Shown here piece by piece: positions 36,171 through 48,733 of a stretch of 64,000 bases of DNA (its first letter is position 1; each line of letters opens with the position of its first letter). This DNA is from Lobosporangium transversale. Taxonomy: Eukaryota > Mortierellomycota > Mortierellomycetes > Mortierellales > Mortierellaceae. Made by a program: the position numbers and the translations under genes. The stretch lies in NCBI RefSeq assembly GCF_002105155.1, contig NW_019028997.1, forward strand, positions 124,001 through 188,000, in the 5' to 3' direction. The notes under the pieces are model-generated. The model ran no database searches. It had not been told where the DNA came from and was given only the letters and a program-made list of their open reading frames with translations.

Positions 36171-37959
36171 ACACACGGTTATTATGCATGTATATGCAGT
36201 TATTCATTCACAAAAAAGATACTGGTATGCAAGGAAAGGCTACAAAGCACATGGACATGCTACATGAACACAGATTAATTTATGAGCTGATCACTCATGA
36301 CCCTTGCATCAAAAAGATGCTCACTGCAATCATGTTGATTAACATTTATATGGCGTGCATGTAAAGTTACCAATTCATTTCGAAAGCCAAAATCTGGGGT
36401 GCTCCTGGTTTCGATAGCATTGATACGGGTTTGCTTTGATTGTCTGCTCCTCCTGTTTACGGTCAGGCTCCACGTTTGGTTTGTCTATTGTTATTAATTT
36501 TTTCGACAGGGAAATGAGAGAAACACAATTTAGAGATATAGAGGTTGGCACAACAAGTGCTCTTCAAATCCAACAATGTCAAACAAATGAGCCTTTGCTC
36601 AATGTTATTTTCTAGGGCGCAATTCCCTTTTTTCCTACAAGAAGTAGAGAAGCCTTTGTGTCGCTTTATACGACAGCATTACATTAGACATCGCTGAGTG
36701 TAGACGCTTAAGCGCGAAAGGGTGTCAACATATATGCTAATTTCATCGGGCTTGAAGGTTGGCTGATTAGACAAAAAATTCCGATGAATCAAGCCAGACT
36801 AATGAGAGAATAAGTTATTATTTATAAAGTTATTGCTGCCATATTCCCAAGTCTACATCCTTGAAACTGAACCATGTAGGATTATATATATCCCTAAACT
36901 CTAGAAAAATAAACAATGGGCAACAGGATGGTAACGTGGCCAACAAATCATTCTTTCAGGGACCATGCAAGGGGTATGATTAAGCCTGAGCCTGAGCCCA
37001 CTTCATAATCCTTAGGAAATGAGAATATCATATATTAATCTATACCGTACCTACTGAGTAATATTCACTATTGAATGACTCACAAACAAAAACAAAACTG
37101 CAATGCCACCTAATAGTGTTCACGTACTCATTATTTGTCAATGAGTGGTTAAATAGGTCATATATCTATACATTTTAATTAATCATTACGAATACTTCGT
37201 TGACAAGTTGATTTACAGGGAGGAAGCCTTAATTAATGCGGACTTGTAACAACAAAAACCATGTAGATATATCTGAGTTATGAGCTGCATAAAGGGCTAA
37301 AAAGAAAGCGCGCTTTCCTTGCACAAATGAGCGAATGAAAACTAGCCTAGCTTCGAGAAGGAAAAAAGAATGCATGATTCAGCCTGAAGTGAAGCGGGGT
37401 TTAGCTTGAAAGGCCGGAGAAGCAAGCCATGTTTTTCACCGCGACCTAAAGGACATGTCTGGGCATCGGTGGTTTACCAAAACTTTGTTTTGAGACGAAA
37501 AAAAGAAAAAAAAAATCGTATTGATTCGTATTGATTCCTTCCACTTCTGCCGAAACGCGCTTGATGAAGCGAGTTAAGGCGAGGCCAGACCTAACTGTAG
37601 CCTTCCTTCCTGTGTCCAGAACAAGTATTCACCCCTGAGTCATGGGCTTTGTAGTTTTGTGGAGTCAGAATCCCAGTTTTTGGAGATGTCAAGCTCTTTC
37701 CATTCGTGCATTAGAATCAAGCTTAAGACTTCATGATATTTTGATCGAATATTGCATTGAAGAGTATATTTGAGTGTGGTTCATAAGCCAATATGTATTA
37801 GACTTATAGCTAATCTTTTGCTATTATTATTAGTGAGAAGTAGCTCGGAATTACCGAAGCTTTACAAGGCGATGTGCTAATAGTAACGCAAAGAAACGCG
37901 CGTGAGATTTCCAAACCAATCTATTCTTTTTAAATCAAACAAAATAACCATTACAGTTA

Positions 37960-37991
<32 letters not shown>

Positions 37992-38388
37992 CAGCGAGAG
38001 CAGAAGAAGATTATCAAAATGCAAGGGGCTGGCAGCTCACCGGCAGCACCTTGGCAAACTTAAAGCTTATATCAAACAACGAATTTCTTATTTTCGAGTA
38101 CATGCCAGACATCTTCATTACTGGTGTACACCAAAACAAATAAAAACTTCAAAGGCACAGAATATGAGGAAGGGATTCAAAATATGCAAGGGCTTCGTTA
38201 TCTCGCGCTCTTTTCAACAAAGGGTATTATGGCTCACAATACAATTTCCTGCTTCATTTATCGTGCATTGTTCCTCGAAAAGAAAAGGAAAAAAAAAAAA
38301 CTTCTCCATAGAATGACGCAGGAATCCATAGATACCAATCTCCGCCCCACAAATTACAAAATAAATTACGAAATAACCGTTTTTTTGT

Positions 38389-38527
38389 TTTTTATTTTAT
38401 TTTATTTTATTTTATTTTATTTTATTTTATTTTATTTTATTTTATTTTATTTTATTTTATTTTATTTTATTTTATTTTATTTTATTTTATTTTATTTTAT
38501 TTTATTTTATTTTATTTTATTTTATTT
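38389..38527. repeat. ATTTT pentanucleotide microsatellite, about 27 copies
   Basis: Near-perfect TTTAT/ATTTT repetition over about 138 bp. It produces an artefactual long frame ending in Phe/Ile/Leu/Tyr repeats. Confidence 0.98.
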
Positions 38528-38584
38528 ATAAAATAATTAGAACATTTATACATGATTTATGGAAATGAGGAACTTTTTTTTTTG

Positions 38585-38625
<41 letters not shown>

Positions 38626-39079
38626 AATCCTTGCTCTCAGATTGGTTCTTCAGCAACAACTAGCCTTTTTTTCTCTGTCTTCTTGATATTATCATCATTT
38701 GATGTGCATATCGAATATCTCTCTTCTAGCCATTTCTTTTGTTCTACCAATTTGGGATGGTGAATGATTTATGTGATCGAAGATTCTTATTGGCTACAGA
38801 TAAGAAAACCCTCGTGTAACGCCTCCACGGACTATGCCTTTATTAAGATTTATCAGTCACACACTATGCACGCGCCTTTATACATATACATCTCAGTTGG
38901 ACTTATATTAGAGAGTATTGTATATTTTTGGCAGACACACTCTGAATCAAAATGGAAACTTTAGTCCGCCTCCTTAGGGTTGGCAAAAGGAGTGCTCGCT
39001 TCCGACATAAAAACTATGATTCATCAATGGAGAAGTAAGAGCGTTGCAGAGACCTACCTAAAAATGATCGTGTACGTGC

Positions 39080-39117
<38 letters not shown>

Positions 39118-41196
39118 CATTCGAATGAATCGGCCTTAGCCCTAGCACATTAATAATATGTCAACGATGGATGGGAACAGATTTCTAGATTTCCAACGTC
39201 TTTTGTCCGGAATCAAGTCGTCTTTATTCCATGTCTTCCTATTATTAGTTGATATATACACTTTCGACATTTAAACTTCCGATACGATATCTATGCAGAT
39301 CTGATATAGGTCCACAGACCCGTACTGATGGCGATTGTCCTTTATTACAAATTGACAAGGCTTCCTTTCAGTGCAACATAGCTTATGTAGGTACGACTAC
39401 TGGCGCTTCGCCTGCCTTTTTTTACTTCTTTTTTTGGCAAACTTCAAGGAGTCCCTCTTCAAGGTCCATTTATTCATATCTGTCATTCGTCTTGAGTAAT
39501 TCGACGCTGCACAATTTACTTTATTTGTAGTGGCGATGGTACCTACTGAGTAGTCTTTTAATATATAGTTTAATATATAGTAGGTTTACTCATTGTAACG
39601 TTGGACATATTTTCTAGCCATATACACATGCCTCTCAAGCTATTTTGTATAAACAAGGGCGAAAGAGTCAAAAGCCTCCAGGATTGGCAGTGTTACAGTG
39701 ACTGGTACCAAAAAATGAAAAAAAAAATAGTTGTTTGGAGCCAGCTTGTTTTTCCATCATACATTCATTCATGTACACATCTATGGAATGATGGAATGAG
39801 CTTCTCCACGCTCCATGGTCATGCTGATACGGAGTACCAATGGCGCGTAAGAATAAAAGTAAGTATCTAGACCCCTTTATTTGTATGAAGGATAAAAAAT
39901 AAGTGATATTGCAAATTGTCATTAAATAATAATACTGCATTCTCATTACTCGTCAGACAAGGCAAAAGATGGATTGACTTTGTTATCTCGATCAGTATTG
40001 TAAAAGTAATTCAATCAGCACATGTTCAATAAACAGGGCATAATAAGGTTACTTAAGTGGTTGTTTTGAGAAGCGTGGCACAAACAAACGAACAAACAAA
40101 CAAACAAACAAACAAAATAACAAACATTCAAAACCTGTTGACAAAGAAACAGGCGTAAAAAATGCACACAAGAAAAGAAAAGAAAGAAAGAAGGAACAAA
40201 CACAAAATGAATTTTTTTTTTTTAAAAAACGACTTAACCTTGAGACTTGGTTCGACTTCTGAAGGCAAAGCTGACCCCTACCTTGCATTGCATTCTATGC
40301 ATCCGTTTTTGGCTTAACTGACTGTCCAGAAGCACGATTCTAAGGAGGTATATATATAAATGTTACAAGAATTTCGAATGTTCATTACTCAACCCTTTTA
40401 TCCTGTTTTTGATACTTTTTCGTTCGTTCTTTTTCATTCATGCAATCAATAGAGCACTTAATTATACATTTAATGTCTGTAAATACTATTATTTGTTATT
40501 GACATACTCATAAATAAGGGTCCAAAACAACAGCATAAAACAACATTAAACAAATAATAGCAAGCATCGTTAAGTTAGACAGGTTCATTAACCTTTGGAA
40601 TGACCTAGAGGATTGGGCGGAGACAGAGGCAAAGGGAGGGAAGAGCATTGTGCCCCCGTGGTGCCATTCATGGGCCGAGAGAGAAAGTGAGCAGCTGTTT
40701 CCCATGCAAATCCCTGCTATATAAATCTATCCTTGCGATGCAATGCAAGCAACAAAATGTATATAAATATTTATATAATATACAATGTATGTTCAATTTT
40801 ATACACATTCATATTTAATACATTTTACTCAACTGTCCCTGGTAATTACCGTATAAATATAATGATTGTGAAGACCTCGCTTTCCCCCAAACTTTTTATT
40901 TTTTATTTTTTCTCTTTAATATAATCTCCACACTTACTCTTCCTTCTCTCCCACACTTCCATCCCATTTGTTCCATTTCCCTTCTCCTCTCTCCTCCTTT
41001 TCTTCCTTCCCATCCCTAACATCTTTGTCTCCTTCTTGTTCCTGCTTTTCCCTCTCTCCTTCGACTTTTTTCTCCACGCAGTTATATCTTTCATCTCTAC
41101 GACCACACTTCTCACACCTAATCCTCCCACGGCGCAAAGACACAGTCACAGACATAGACGCACTCTTTCAAACTGTCACTTTTGCCACTCCGCTCC

Positions 41197-43158
41197 ATGA
41201 TCAACTACGCCGTGGATACTATGACTTCCAGTGTTCTGGAGCTGCCCTTCACGCCTGACGACTATGGTATAACTTCTTCGGCTTCGGGTGCTACTACCGC
41301 TCCCGTAGCAACCATGGCTCCATACTCCTTGTTTACCACTTCACCACAGGAGTTTCTTCTATCCATACCTGCTACCTCTACGGGGTTTTCGGCATCACTA
41401 AACACTCCACTTTCTGTTTTTTCACCCTTTTCGTCTTCACCCATTACAACACCTACGCCAATGTCGCTGGACTCACCTATTTCTGTACCCTCATGTAATA
41501 CTATGCCCATGAACGCGTCTTTGCTGCCGGACAACAAGAACGCTGTCACCAACATTAATACTCTCCAATCTAATAACGGTTGGTTGCCTATCTCTATGGG
41601 TGACTCTATCCACATGAATGCTAATGGTGTGCGTGCCTCTTTCAACAGCAATCCGTTTGAGATTACGCCTCTTCAAGATTACCAGATTGAACAAGACTCC
41701 AATATCTTCTCTGCATGGCCCTCAAGCCCTACTTCCTACCTGACGGCTGCCACACAAGCGCTGACCGGTCATCCGAGCTCGATTCAGACTATCGTCCTTC
41801 CCAATGCAACATTGTATCAGCAACGGGTACAACAGCAGCAGCAGCAGCAACAGCAACCACAATCGATTCAGCAACTTCGGCCGGGCTTTCTCCAACAGCC
41901 TTTACGCCCGATCTGTACGCAATCGCCACTCAAGCCTAAAAGTGTGACACAACTGCAAGAAGGCCTGATCTCCCCTCCAGAAACACCTTCCTCTACACCC
42001 TCTTCTTTCGGTCCAAGGCATGAACAGCCTTCCTCCCCCGTGGCTCAATCTCCATCGACGATACGCCCATTGCAGCCTCAGCTTCAAACAAGACCTTTAT
42101 CACCATTAACTCCAACATCACCCATGGGTGAACTGGCATTTCTAAGCCGCCCGGCAGTAAAGTCTGCGCGCTCACCAGCCACATCAACCATGTCCGAAGG
42201 CCCATCTTCTCCAGTTCAGCGTTTGGGTAGTGACAAACAGCTGTCTCCGATAGCGTCAGCAGATGGATCGCATTCAGCGTCTCAGCATCAAGCTCAATCT
42301 CTACCACAAGTAGGTACACTCCTTGTGGCGACTAAGGTAGCCAAGCCCCGTAAACCCTCAAAGTCAACTATCCGCGCTGCTGCTGGTATGGGTGTTCGTT
42401 GCCAGAACTGCGGAGTGACTGTAACACCACTTTGGCGTAGATCTGCTGACAACGAGCCGCTCTGTAATGCATGTGGGCTATACCATAAATTGCATGCCAT
42501 CCATCGACCCAAGCATCTTCAACAGACGCAACCAGGACTCAGTGGAGGTATCAAAGGTACATTGAACGGACTCGGGACTGCAGGCGGCCCTGATCACCAG
42601 CCAGTGGTACCCAGTCAGCATCCTGGACACCATGCAACGACAGCTACAGACGGCCAGGGATCTATGGACTCAACACAACACGAATCTTCAACTTCAGCTG
42701 CAGGTATTCAGCCGATATGTACCAACTGCAAAACGACATTGACACCACTCTGGCGCAAGGATGACGCGGGCGAAATCCTTTGCAATGCGTGTGGTCTATA
42801 CTATAAACTCCATCATGTCCACCGACCCATATCTTTGAAGCGCAATGTCATTCGTCGTCGATCACGCTATGAGAACGGGAAAGGGCCTGGTTTAACAGCA
42901 TCAAGCGCATTTTTGGCGCATGCTGCACAGATCCAAGCCCAAGCTCAAGCGCACGTTCGTGCCCAAGCTCAAGCTCAAGCTCAAGCTCAAGCTCAGCAAG
43001 AACAGGTCCAAGCTTTTCATCATCAACAGTCACTTCATCATTCGATTTCTGGACAAGATTATGGCCAACTATCTGTAAGCACCATACCGATGATGACGTC
43101 TTTTAGCGCAGTTAATACCCACTCTATACCATATTCTCCTATAGAATATATGGAGTAG
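41197..43158 (+). CDS. GATA-type transcription factor with two zinc fingers
   Basis: Single exon, 653 residues. The frame is open upstream to a TTG, but the first ATG ([12 protein letters not shown]) is at 41197. Two IVa-type GATA fingers, C-x2-C-x17-C-x2-C, start near residues 402 ([15 protein letters not shown]) and 508 ([15 protein letters not shown]), each followed by the usual CGLY(H/Y)KLH basic extension. The rest is Ser/Thr/Pro/Gln-rich, with a poly-Gln tract near residue 212 and a QA repeat near residue 580. In fungi, two-finger GATA factors include the Urbs1/SreA/Sfu1 iron regulators, which repress siderophore and iron-uptake genes. Those carry a conserved Cys-rich block between the fingers, and here the spacer has no cysteine. 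Iron regulation is therefore not supported, and nitrogen, light or developmental roles are equally possible. AATAAA motifs follow the stop. Confidence 0.93.
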   Translation: MINYAVDTMTSSVLELPFTPDDYGITSSASGATTAPVATMAPYSLFTTSPQEFLLSIPATSTGFSASLNTPLSVFSPFSSSPITTPTPMSLDSPISVPSCNTMPMNASLLPDNKNAVTNINTLQSNNGWLPISMGDSIHMNANGVRASFNSNPFEITPLQDYQIEQDSNIFSAWPSSPTSYLTAATQALTGHPSSIQTIVLPNATLYQQRVQQQQQQQQQPQSIQQLRPGFLQQPLRPICTQSPLKPKSVTQLQEGLISPPETPSSTPSSFGPRHEQPSSPVAQSPSTIRPLQPQLQTRPLSPLTPTSPMGELAFLSRPAVKSARSPATSTMSEGPSSPVQRLGSDKQLSPIASADGSHSASQHQAQSLPQVGTLLVATKVAKPRKPSKSTIRAAAGMGVRCQNCGVTVTPLWRRSADNEPLCNACGLYHKLHAIHRPKHLQQTQPGLSGGIKGTLNGLGTAGGPDHQPVVPSQHPGHHATTATDGQGSMDSTQHESSTSAAGIQPICTNCKTTLTPLWRKDDAGEILCNACGLYYKLHHVHRPISLKRNVIRRRSRYENGKGPGLTASSAFLAHAAQIQAQAQAHVRAQAQAQAQAQAQQEQVQAFHHQQSLHHSISGQDYGQLSVSTIPMMTSFSAVNTHSIPYSPIEYME

Positions 43159-43346
43159 CGCTTGTGTTGCATGAATAAATACCAATAAACCCATGTTGTT
43201 GTGTAAGAGATGTTTTCTTTATTCAGATTGTGCACTAAGTTATACTAGCAAAAGACTGTAGACTAAGGTTATTTTCCAAGCAGCTAGTTGCTTAGCTTAG
43301 TCGTGTTTATGGTGAGAGAGAAACACTTTCTACTTCCATCTGCGCC

Positions 43347-44494
43347 TTACACCCTCACAGAACCGTGAGCCCCCTCATCGTAGATCTGCCAGGCTTTACC
43401 CTTGGTCCATTGATCAGCACCTTCTACGACGGGATTTCCCTGGATCTTGCCCTCGCGTTCTTTGCGCTTTTCTGTGGTCGAGATGCCTAGTTCTTTGTCA
43501 CGCTTATCAAGGATATCCTGCCTGATTTGGTCATCCGAAGTAAATGATGCCAGGATCTGAGGAGGGCCAGTAGGGACTCGACAGGAGCATTCACCATTGT
43601 CATCAACAGGCCATGTCTGAATGGCTTTACCGTAGGTATTGACCAAACCCTGCATCACAGGCATCTCGGCCGTCTTGGCCACTACCGCTGGCACCATGCC
43701 CTTGGCGTTCACAACGAGCATACCACTCTCGACCTCAAATTTGTGCGAGTGCCAGAATTTCTTCTCATTCTCATCGAGGGCTAATTTCCAAAAGCGAATA
43801 AAATTACAAAACTTTGCTAAGTCTTTGGATTAAAAATGGAGGTGCTCAGGAAGCATGCATGCTTTACTTACTCTTGAATAATTTTTCTGAAATGACATAC
43901 TCGACACCCACTAACTTTGCAGTTTCGGAATCACTATCATAAATCAAGCACTGCCGACGATCTTCGTCGATCATATGGCAATAGTGATATGCGATGTATT
44001 GACGCTTAGGGTCGTTTCTATCCGAGGCAAAACAGCCAAATGTGATAAGCATAAAAAGTCGGTAAAACGTATCGTGTATCAAGCGAAGGAGAGGAAAAGA
44101 AAAAAGACAGATATGTAAGAAACATTTCAATCAAATACAAAAGAAAAAATAAGAAAAAGGTATATTGGTGCTTAAATCGTGGTTATTTATCACAACTTAC
44201 GGAAACAAATGCAGTCCGCAAAGAGATTCACAGATACCACCGAGCGGGTTGAAGCTCTGGAGGAGCTTTGCGCTGGATGAGAGGATAGCAGTGCCAGCGC
44301 TTACCTGACCCTGGGATTCTTTGGATTCCTGGATCGAATGGGGTAGCGTCAGGAAGATTACCAGAAAAAAAATATGATAGTTATTTTGATGAAAGTAAAA
44401 TTGCAAAAGCGTGGGAATATAATCATAATTGCTATTAGCAACAATATGCAGCTGCAATAAACAAAAAGATACTTACAGAAGTATGATGTTCCAT
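43347..44494 (-). CDS. Oil-body-associated protein (OBAP, DUF1264 family)
   Basis: Four exons, 44494-44477 (18 nt), 44328-44201, 44017-43872 and 43780-43347, give 241 residues, the typical OBAP size. Landmarks are LLQSFNPLGGICESLCGLHLF, YIAYHYCHMIDEDRRQCLIYDSD, LVGVEYVISEKLF, EKKFWHSHKFEVESGMLVV and a Trp-rich C-terminus. In plants, OBAP proteins associate with seed oil bodies and affect their stability. Fungal members are common but little studied. No signal peptide or membrane span is visible. A link to lipid storage is plausible for an oleaginous fungus but inferred. It converges on the GATA factor gene with about 190 bp between stops. Confidence 0.88.
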
Positions 44495-44711
44495 GTTGTT
44501 GGACAGGTCAAATGACTATGAGAGTGTGTAAGGTGCAGGGAAATTTAAGTGTGGGAATGCTGTGGTAGTTGACGATTGAGGAAATGTGTGGAGAGAGGGG
44601 GAAGAATTCGAGGTTTATATCCCTTTTTGACAAAAAAGCGTGCATGACACATTCATACGCATGTCTTAAAATAAAATCTCATGGATTTACTCACAAGTAC
44701 ATCATCAATTG

Positions 44712-46392
44712 CTAATGGTGATGGTTTACGGGTGTTTCCAGTCTGCATCGCTTTGGAAGCGGGTCCCCAATCAATTTCACATCAGGACGGTTGCGTTTGA
44801 ACCATGCCCAGAGATCAGTGCTCATATCTCTAGCCGAGTACCTGAACTCTTCTAGCCAAGGGAACGCCTCGGCAATCAAGAGGACGTCAGTATATTTCCA
44901 CGGTCCGATGTCTGTCAGCGCCAACTTTTCCAGCTTTGCCAACTGAGACAGACCGTCGTTCATGGAAAAGCGCGGTTCGCCACCTATATCGGTCAGACTT
45001 AAAATACGCAGATGTCGTAGCTTTGAGATCATGGTCCACATATTCATCAAAGCCACAGCTTTAGAATGTTCAGCTGTGAAACTAAAGGGTGGCCATCTTA
45101 CACTTGAGATAAAAATCTCTTGGATGTCTAAGCAACCCCATGACTGGCCCCCAAATAAATCACCTAACAATCCTACTCCTGGCAAGACTTCTATGACCAA
45201 CCGTTGGAGGTGAGCACAATGATCCATAACCTGCTTCAGATCTACAGCCTTGAACGCGCATCCTCGCAAGATTAGCGATGTCAATGCAGGGGCATTACGT
45301 GCGAGGTGATAAAATATATCGGAACCAAGTGACTGCATTGAAAAGTCAACATGTCGGATACGAGGGCATGCTTTTAAGAGTGAAGTGCAGTGGGCCGAAT
45401 AGATCCGTGGGCAATTCTTTATCTCTAATGTCTGTAGAGCCCCAAGGTGGGAGGACAAGCTCACCAAACTACCGCCTTGAACGTCGCATTCTGCTAGACA
45501 TAGCCTCGTCAGCATTTGGCCATTTTGAAGAACTCTGGCAAGCATTGAATGCGTCCAGCCATTCATTTCAGCAAGTTTAAGGGATATTAGATGTAGGCTA
45601 GCTGTATGGAGTCTTTCTTGAAAAAAGATATTAGATGTCATTGTCTCGTTTGAGGCAGATCCCTTGATGCTTAAGTGCCTAAGATTCTTCCAAGTCTGAA
45701 AGATGTCTGCTTCAAGTTCTTTGCCATGAGGTTGCATAATGTCGTGAGTGAAAGCAATGGATTCGAGATGTATGTTTCTTGAAAGAATATTCAAGGGGTG
45801 TTGGTCCAATAGACAAGCAGTGATGTCAATCGTGCGCAAACTGGGGAGATATACTAGAATATGCACAAGCTGTGGTGTGGTCAACTCTGTATCATGTAAC
45901 TTTAATGATACGATCCCTAACACTCGGTATACAGCCACTTCAAGGAACGGTTGAAGCATCATCGATAGCTCGGGTTGCCGTAGGTCAGAAAGATCGAGTA
46001 CTTTCACTAGTTCAGCATATTTGTAGACGTGAAGGTGAATCTTTTCGACATCTGTGCGTTTGTTGCAGGAAAGTGCTTTCCAGATGAGAGGTTGAACTCC
46101 TTGCAAAAAATCCTTGGAGACCAAACAAAGTATTGTCCAATATCTCTTCGGAGTACATTCGAGGATTAATCGACATAGCTCTGGGATTCGGAATGTCCTG
46201 ATAGCTACACGGTGCAGAAACGTGAGACAATGCCAGCTTTTTTTTTTTAAAAAATGATAGTTGTTCCATTGCTATGTTGGACTTGCCTGCCACTACATGA
46301 TCGACGTGTGATCCCGCATCCGTATTTGGAACTTGTGTTGTGCGTAGTAACGCCTTAATACGTCGGCGATGATAATCAACAACAGCATCCAT
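44712..46392 (-). CDS. F-box and leucine-rich-repeat-like protein
   Basis: Exons 46392-46287 and 46204-44712 give 532 residues. The intron is GC-AG type: AG|GCAAGT donor and a TGTAG acceptor. After a short N-terminal helix, the stretch IPELCRLILECTPKRYWTIL and then CLVSKDFLQGVQPLIWKAL is a recognisable F-box (IPELxxLIL...CLVSKxF...PLxWK). Irregular leucine-rich repeats of about 25-30 residues continue to the end (for example LRHLSIKGS, LTRLCLAECDVQ, LTSLILRGCAF, LRHLRILSLTDIGG). Such proteins are substrate receptors of SCF ubiquitin ligases, and the repeats usually choose the target, which is unknown here. The first in-frame ATG is used; the frame also extends to an upstream TTG. It is divergent from ARPC1 with 334 bp between start codons. 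Confidence 0.82.
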
Positions 46393-46726
46393 GTCAACGT
46401 GCAAAGGAGAGAGAGAAAGAGGTAAAAGAAAAAGAAGGCTGTTTTTTTTTTGAAGTCTTAACCATCCTCACGTGCGGAAGTGATATGGATCATATGATTT
46501 ATGGTCTTGGTAAAAAGATGAAGGCGACACGTCTTCAAATTCTCTTATTCCCATTTGTTGTCATCATTCTTTATTCTTCACCTTTTCTTCTTGCCCTGTG
46601 CGTCGTCGACTGCTAGCGTCCGACGTCTATCTTACCATATCGCTCCCCGCAGCCTCTCCTTATCTCGCTACACATCTCGCGCATCTTGGACCTTTCCCTT
46701 GAAGTGGAAATATAGAAACGCATAAA
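46393..46726. promoter_or_regulatory. Compact divergent promoter region, F-box gene and ARPC1
   Basis: A 334-bp interval separates two divergent start codons. The ARPC1 side is pyrimidine-rich (46560-46700), as in other leaders of this window. No specific operator was identified. Confidence 0.5.
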
Positions 46727-48233
46727 ATGTCAACCGACCAACCTGTCATCATTGAATTCAATCTCGGCCCCATCTCTTGCCATGCTTTTAATCATGATCG
46801 CACTGGTAACTATAGCTTTTAGTCATCCTTTTTTAAAAAAATTGGCAACCATTCTCAATCTTTTTAATTTGATTTTATTTTTTTTCTGCTATAGAGCTCG
46901 CTGTAAGTTTCAACACCAATGTGGTCAGTATTTTCCGCAAGTCTGGTTCCGGCTGGACTCTTGCCTGGACCTTGGAGGAGCACGACAAACCCGTAACGTC
47001 AGTTGACTGGGCGCCAAAGTCTAACAGAATTGTTACCTGCTCCCAAGACAGAAATGCCTATGTCTGGACCCTCGACCAGGCTTCGCAACAGTGGAAACCC
47101 ACTTTAGTACTTTTACGCATCAATCGCGCTGCAACTTTTACTCGTTGGTCGCCTGAAGAGGACAAGTTTGCAGTTGCCTCGGGCTCGCGCTGCATCAGTG
47201 TCTGTTACTTTGAGGAAGACAATGATTGGTGGGTTGGCAAGCACATTAAGAAGCCAATTCGTAGCACAGTTCTTAGCCTGGATTGGCACCCGAACAATGT
47301 GCTTCTCGCTGCTGGGTGTGCTGACATGAAGGTAAAAATCTAATGTATATAGTTAGCTATTATAAGCGAAGAACGAGAAAGAAATCAAATCTAGTCTAGT
47401 CCAAGAATGGAACTGATCACAACAACTGCTCTATCTTTATTTTTAGGCTCGAGTTTTCTCTGCTTTCATCAAAGGTGTTGATAAAAAGTATGTTCAATTT
47501 TCAAATGCTCCCCAGTCATATTGCGTTGTTGATCAACTATCAATCTACTCACTCTTATTACATTGCATTATTTAGGCCTGCTCCTTCACCATGGGGTGAG
47601 AAGCTTCCATTCAATACTGTCTGTGGGGAATTTTCAAGTGGTACGGGAGGTTGGATCCACGGTGTAGCCTTCTCACCCAGTGGTGATTCCCTCGCATTCA
47701 CCGGCCATGACTCGAGTATCACGGTGGTTAGCCCTGCTACTGGTTCTGTGCAAACTATCCGCGCCCCTTATCTGCCATATGTGTCCGTTCTTTGGTTGAA
47801 CGAAAACCAGATTGTTGCTGCAGGACACGATTGCGCTCCTCATTTGTTTGAGAACAAGGGTCAGCAGTGGTATGTGTTTTTTTTGTACAGCTTGATATAA
47901 TGGTTGTGTATTCCATACTTTATCATATAGCTAAATGTATCTTTGTTCCTTATTAAAAGGGCTTTCTCGGTCTCGTTGGATTCTGCAGTCAAGAAGGCAG
48001 ATGTAGGTTTCACGGCCAGAGACACGTTCCGTCGCATGGACAGCCGAGCTCAATCGACCACCTCAAGCGACACTGAGATCCACAGTCATCATCAAAACAC
48101 CATCAACTCTATTCGGTTTTATGCTGGAAGTCGCGAAAACCTGGAGCAGTACACGACCTCAGGTGTCGATGGCAAGCTGATCATCTGGAATACCAGCAAT
48201 ATCGCCAATATCCTCAGCAATCTGCGTATCTAA
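46727..48233 (+). CDS. ARPC1: Arp2/3 complex subunit 1 (ARPC1/Arc40), WD40 protein
   Basis: Five exons, 46727-46805, 46895-47331, 47447-47487, 47576-47869 and 47960-48233, give 374 residues, the family length. WD-repeat blocks include [64 protein letters not shown] (diagnostic of ARPC1), [36 protein letters not shown] and [12 protein letters not shown]1 is the seven-bladed propeller of the Arp2/3 complex and is essential for branched actin nucleation at endocytic patches. Its actin-binding insert ([12 protein letters not shown]) is present. All junctions are GT-AG and in phase. AATAAA lies about 110 bp after the stop. Confidence 0.96.
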
Positions 48234-48733
48234 AATGTTCAGTAAAATGTCCAGGCAGGATACGTAGTACGGTGAGATTCAGCTTATTGTAGTTCCCTGT
48301 GGTTCGCGTTTTTTTGTTTTATCATATGGAGAGTATGGGAACACAATAAACTGAAGATATGAACAAAAAGGTATCAGTCATTGTTTTGTGTATCTGCAAC
48401 AAAATTCATTTTTGTGAATCGTTTATGATTCATGGTTGCAACTCCACGACCTCTTTTTACTTTTAAACTGCGAGACACCGTTGTAGTCAATCGTCCAAGA
48501 GTGAATGCGTGTTGTCCATAAATGGACAGTATCACAAGCAGCGATGAAAAAGAGTGATAAAGAAATCAACGGTTATTGGGACCTACGGTTTCAACTGCAG
48601 GTACTAGCCAGATCATAATGATGAATTCAGGACTTGTGACAAGGTTTTTTATACTTGAACCTTTTTTTTTACTCTCTCTTTTGTAAAATTATAGGAGGAA
48701 GATGAACGCAATGCCAAAAGTAATTAAGGGAAT
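48234..48733. other. Convergent 3' intergenic region
   Basis: AT-rich 3' flanks of ARPC1 and of the small minus-strand gene. No gene seen. Confidence 0.5.

Larger units (their letters stand above)
34288..41196. other. Gene-poor region of about 6.9 kb
   Basis: I find no convincing gene, tRNA or splice-consistent coding stretch. It is AT-rich and contains a hairpin MITE (34812-34941), TA repeats near 35180-35240, divergent direct repeats (about 35877-35996 and 36079-36170), a T28 run (37960-37987), an ATTTT array (38389-38527), an A-run at 38585-38623, a T37 run at 39081-39117, and a CAAA-type repeat at 40085-40118. The last 280 bases before the GATA-factor start (40915-41196) are strongly pyrimidine-rich and are probably its leader. 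Frames reported in this interval are short, or are translations of the simple repeats. Confidence 0.6.

Noticed and set aside
38124-38531. 135-codon frame ending in long Phe/Ile/Leu/Tyr repeats
   Set aside because: It is the translation of the ATTTT microsatellite and flanking AT-rich DNA, with no domain.
41182-41196. Upstream extension of the GATA factor frame
   Set aside because: It begins with TTG; the first ATG at 41197 is the sensible start.
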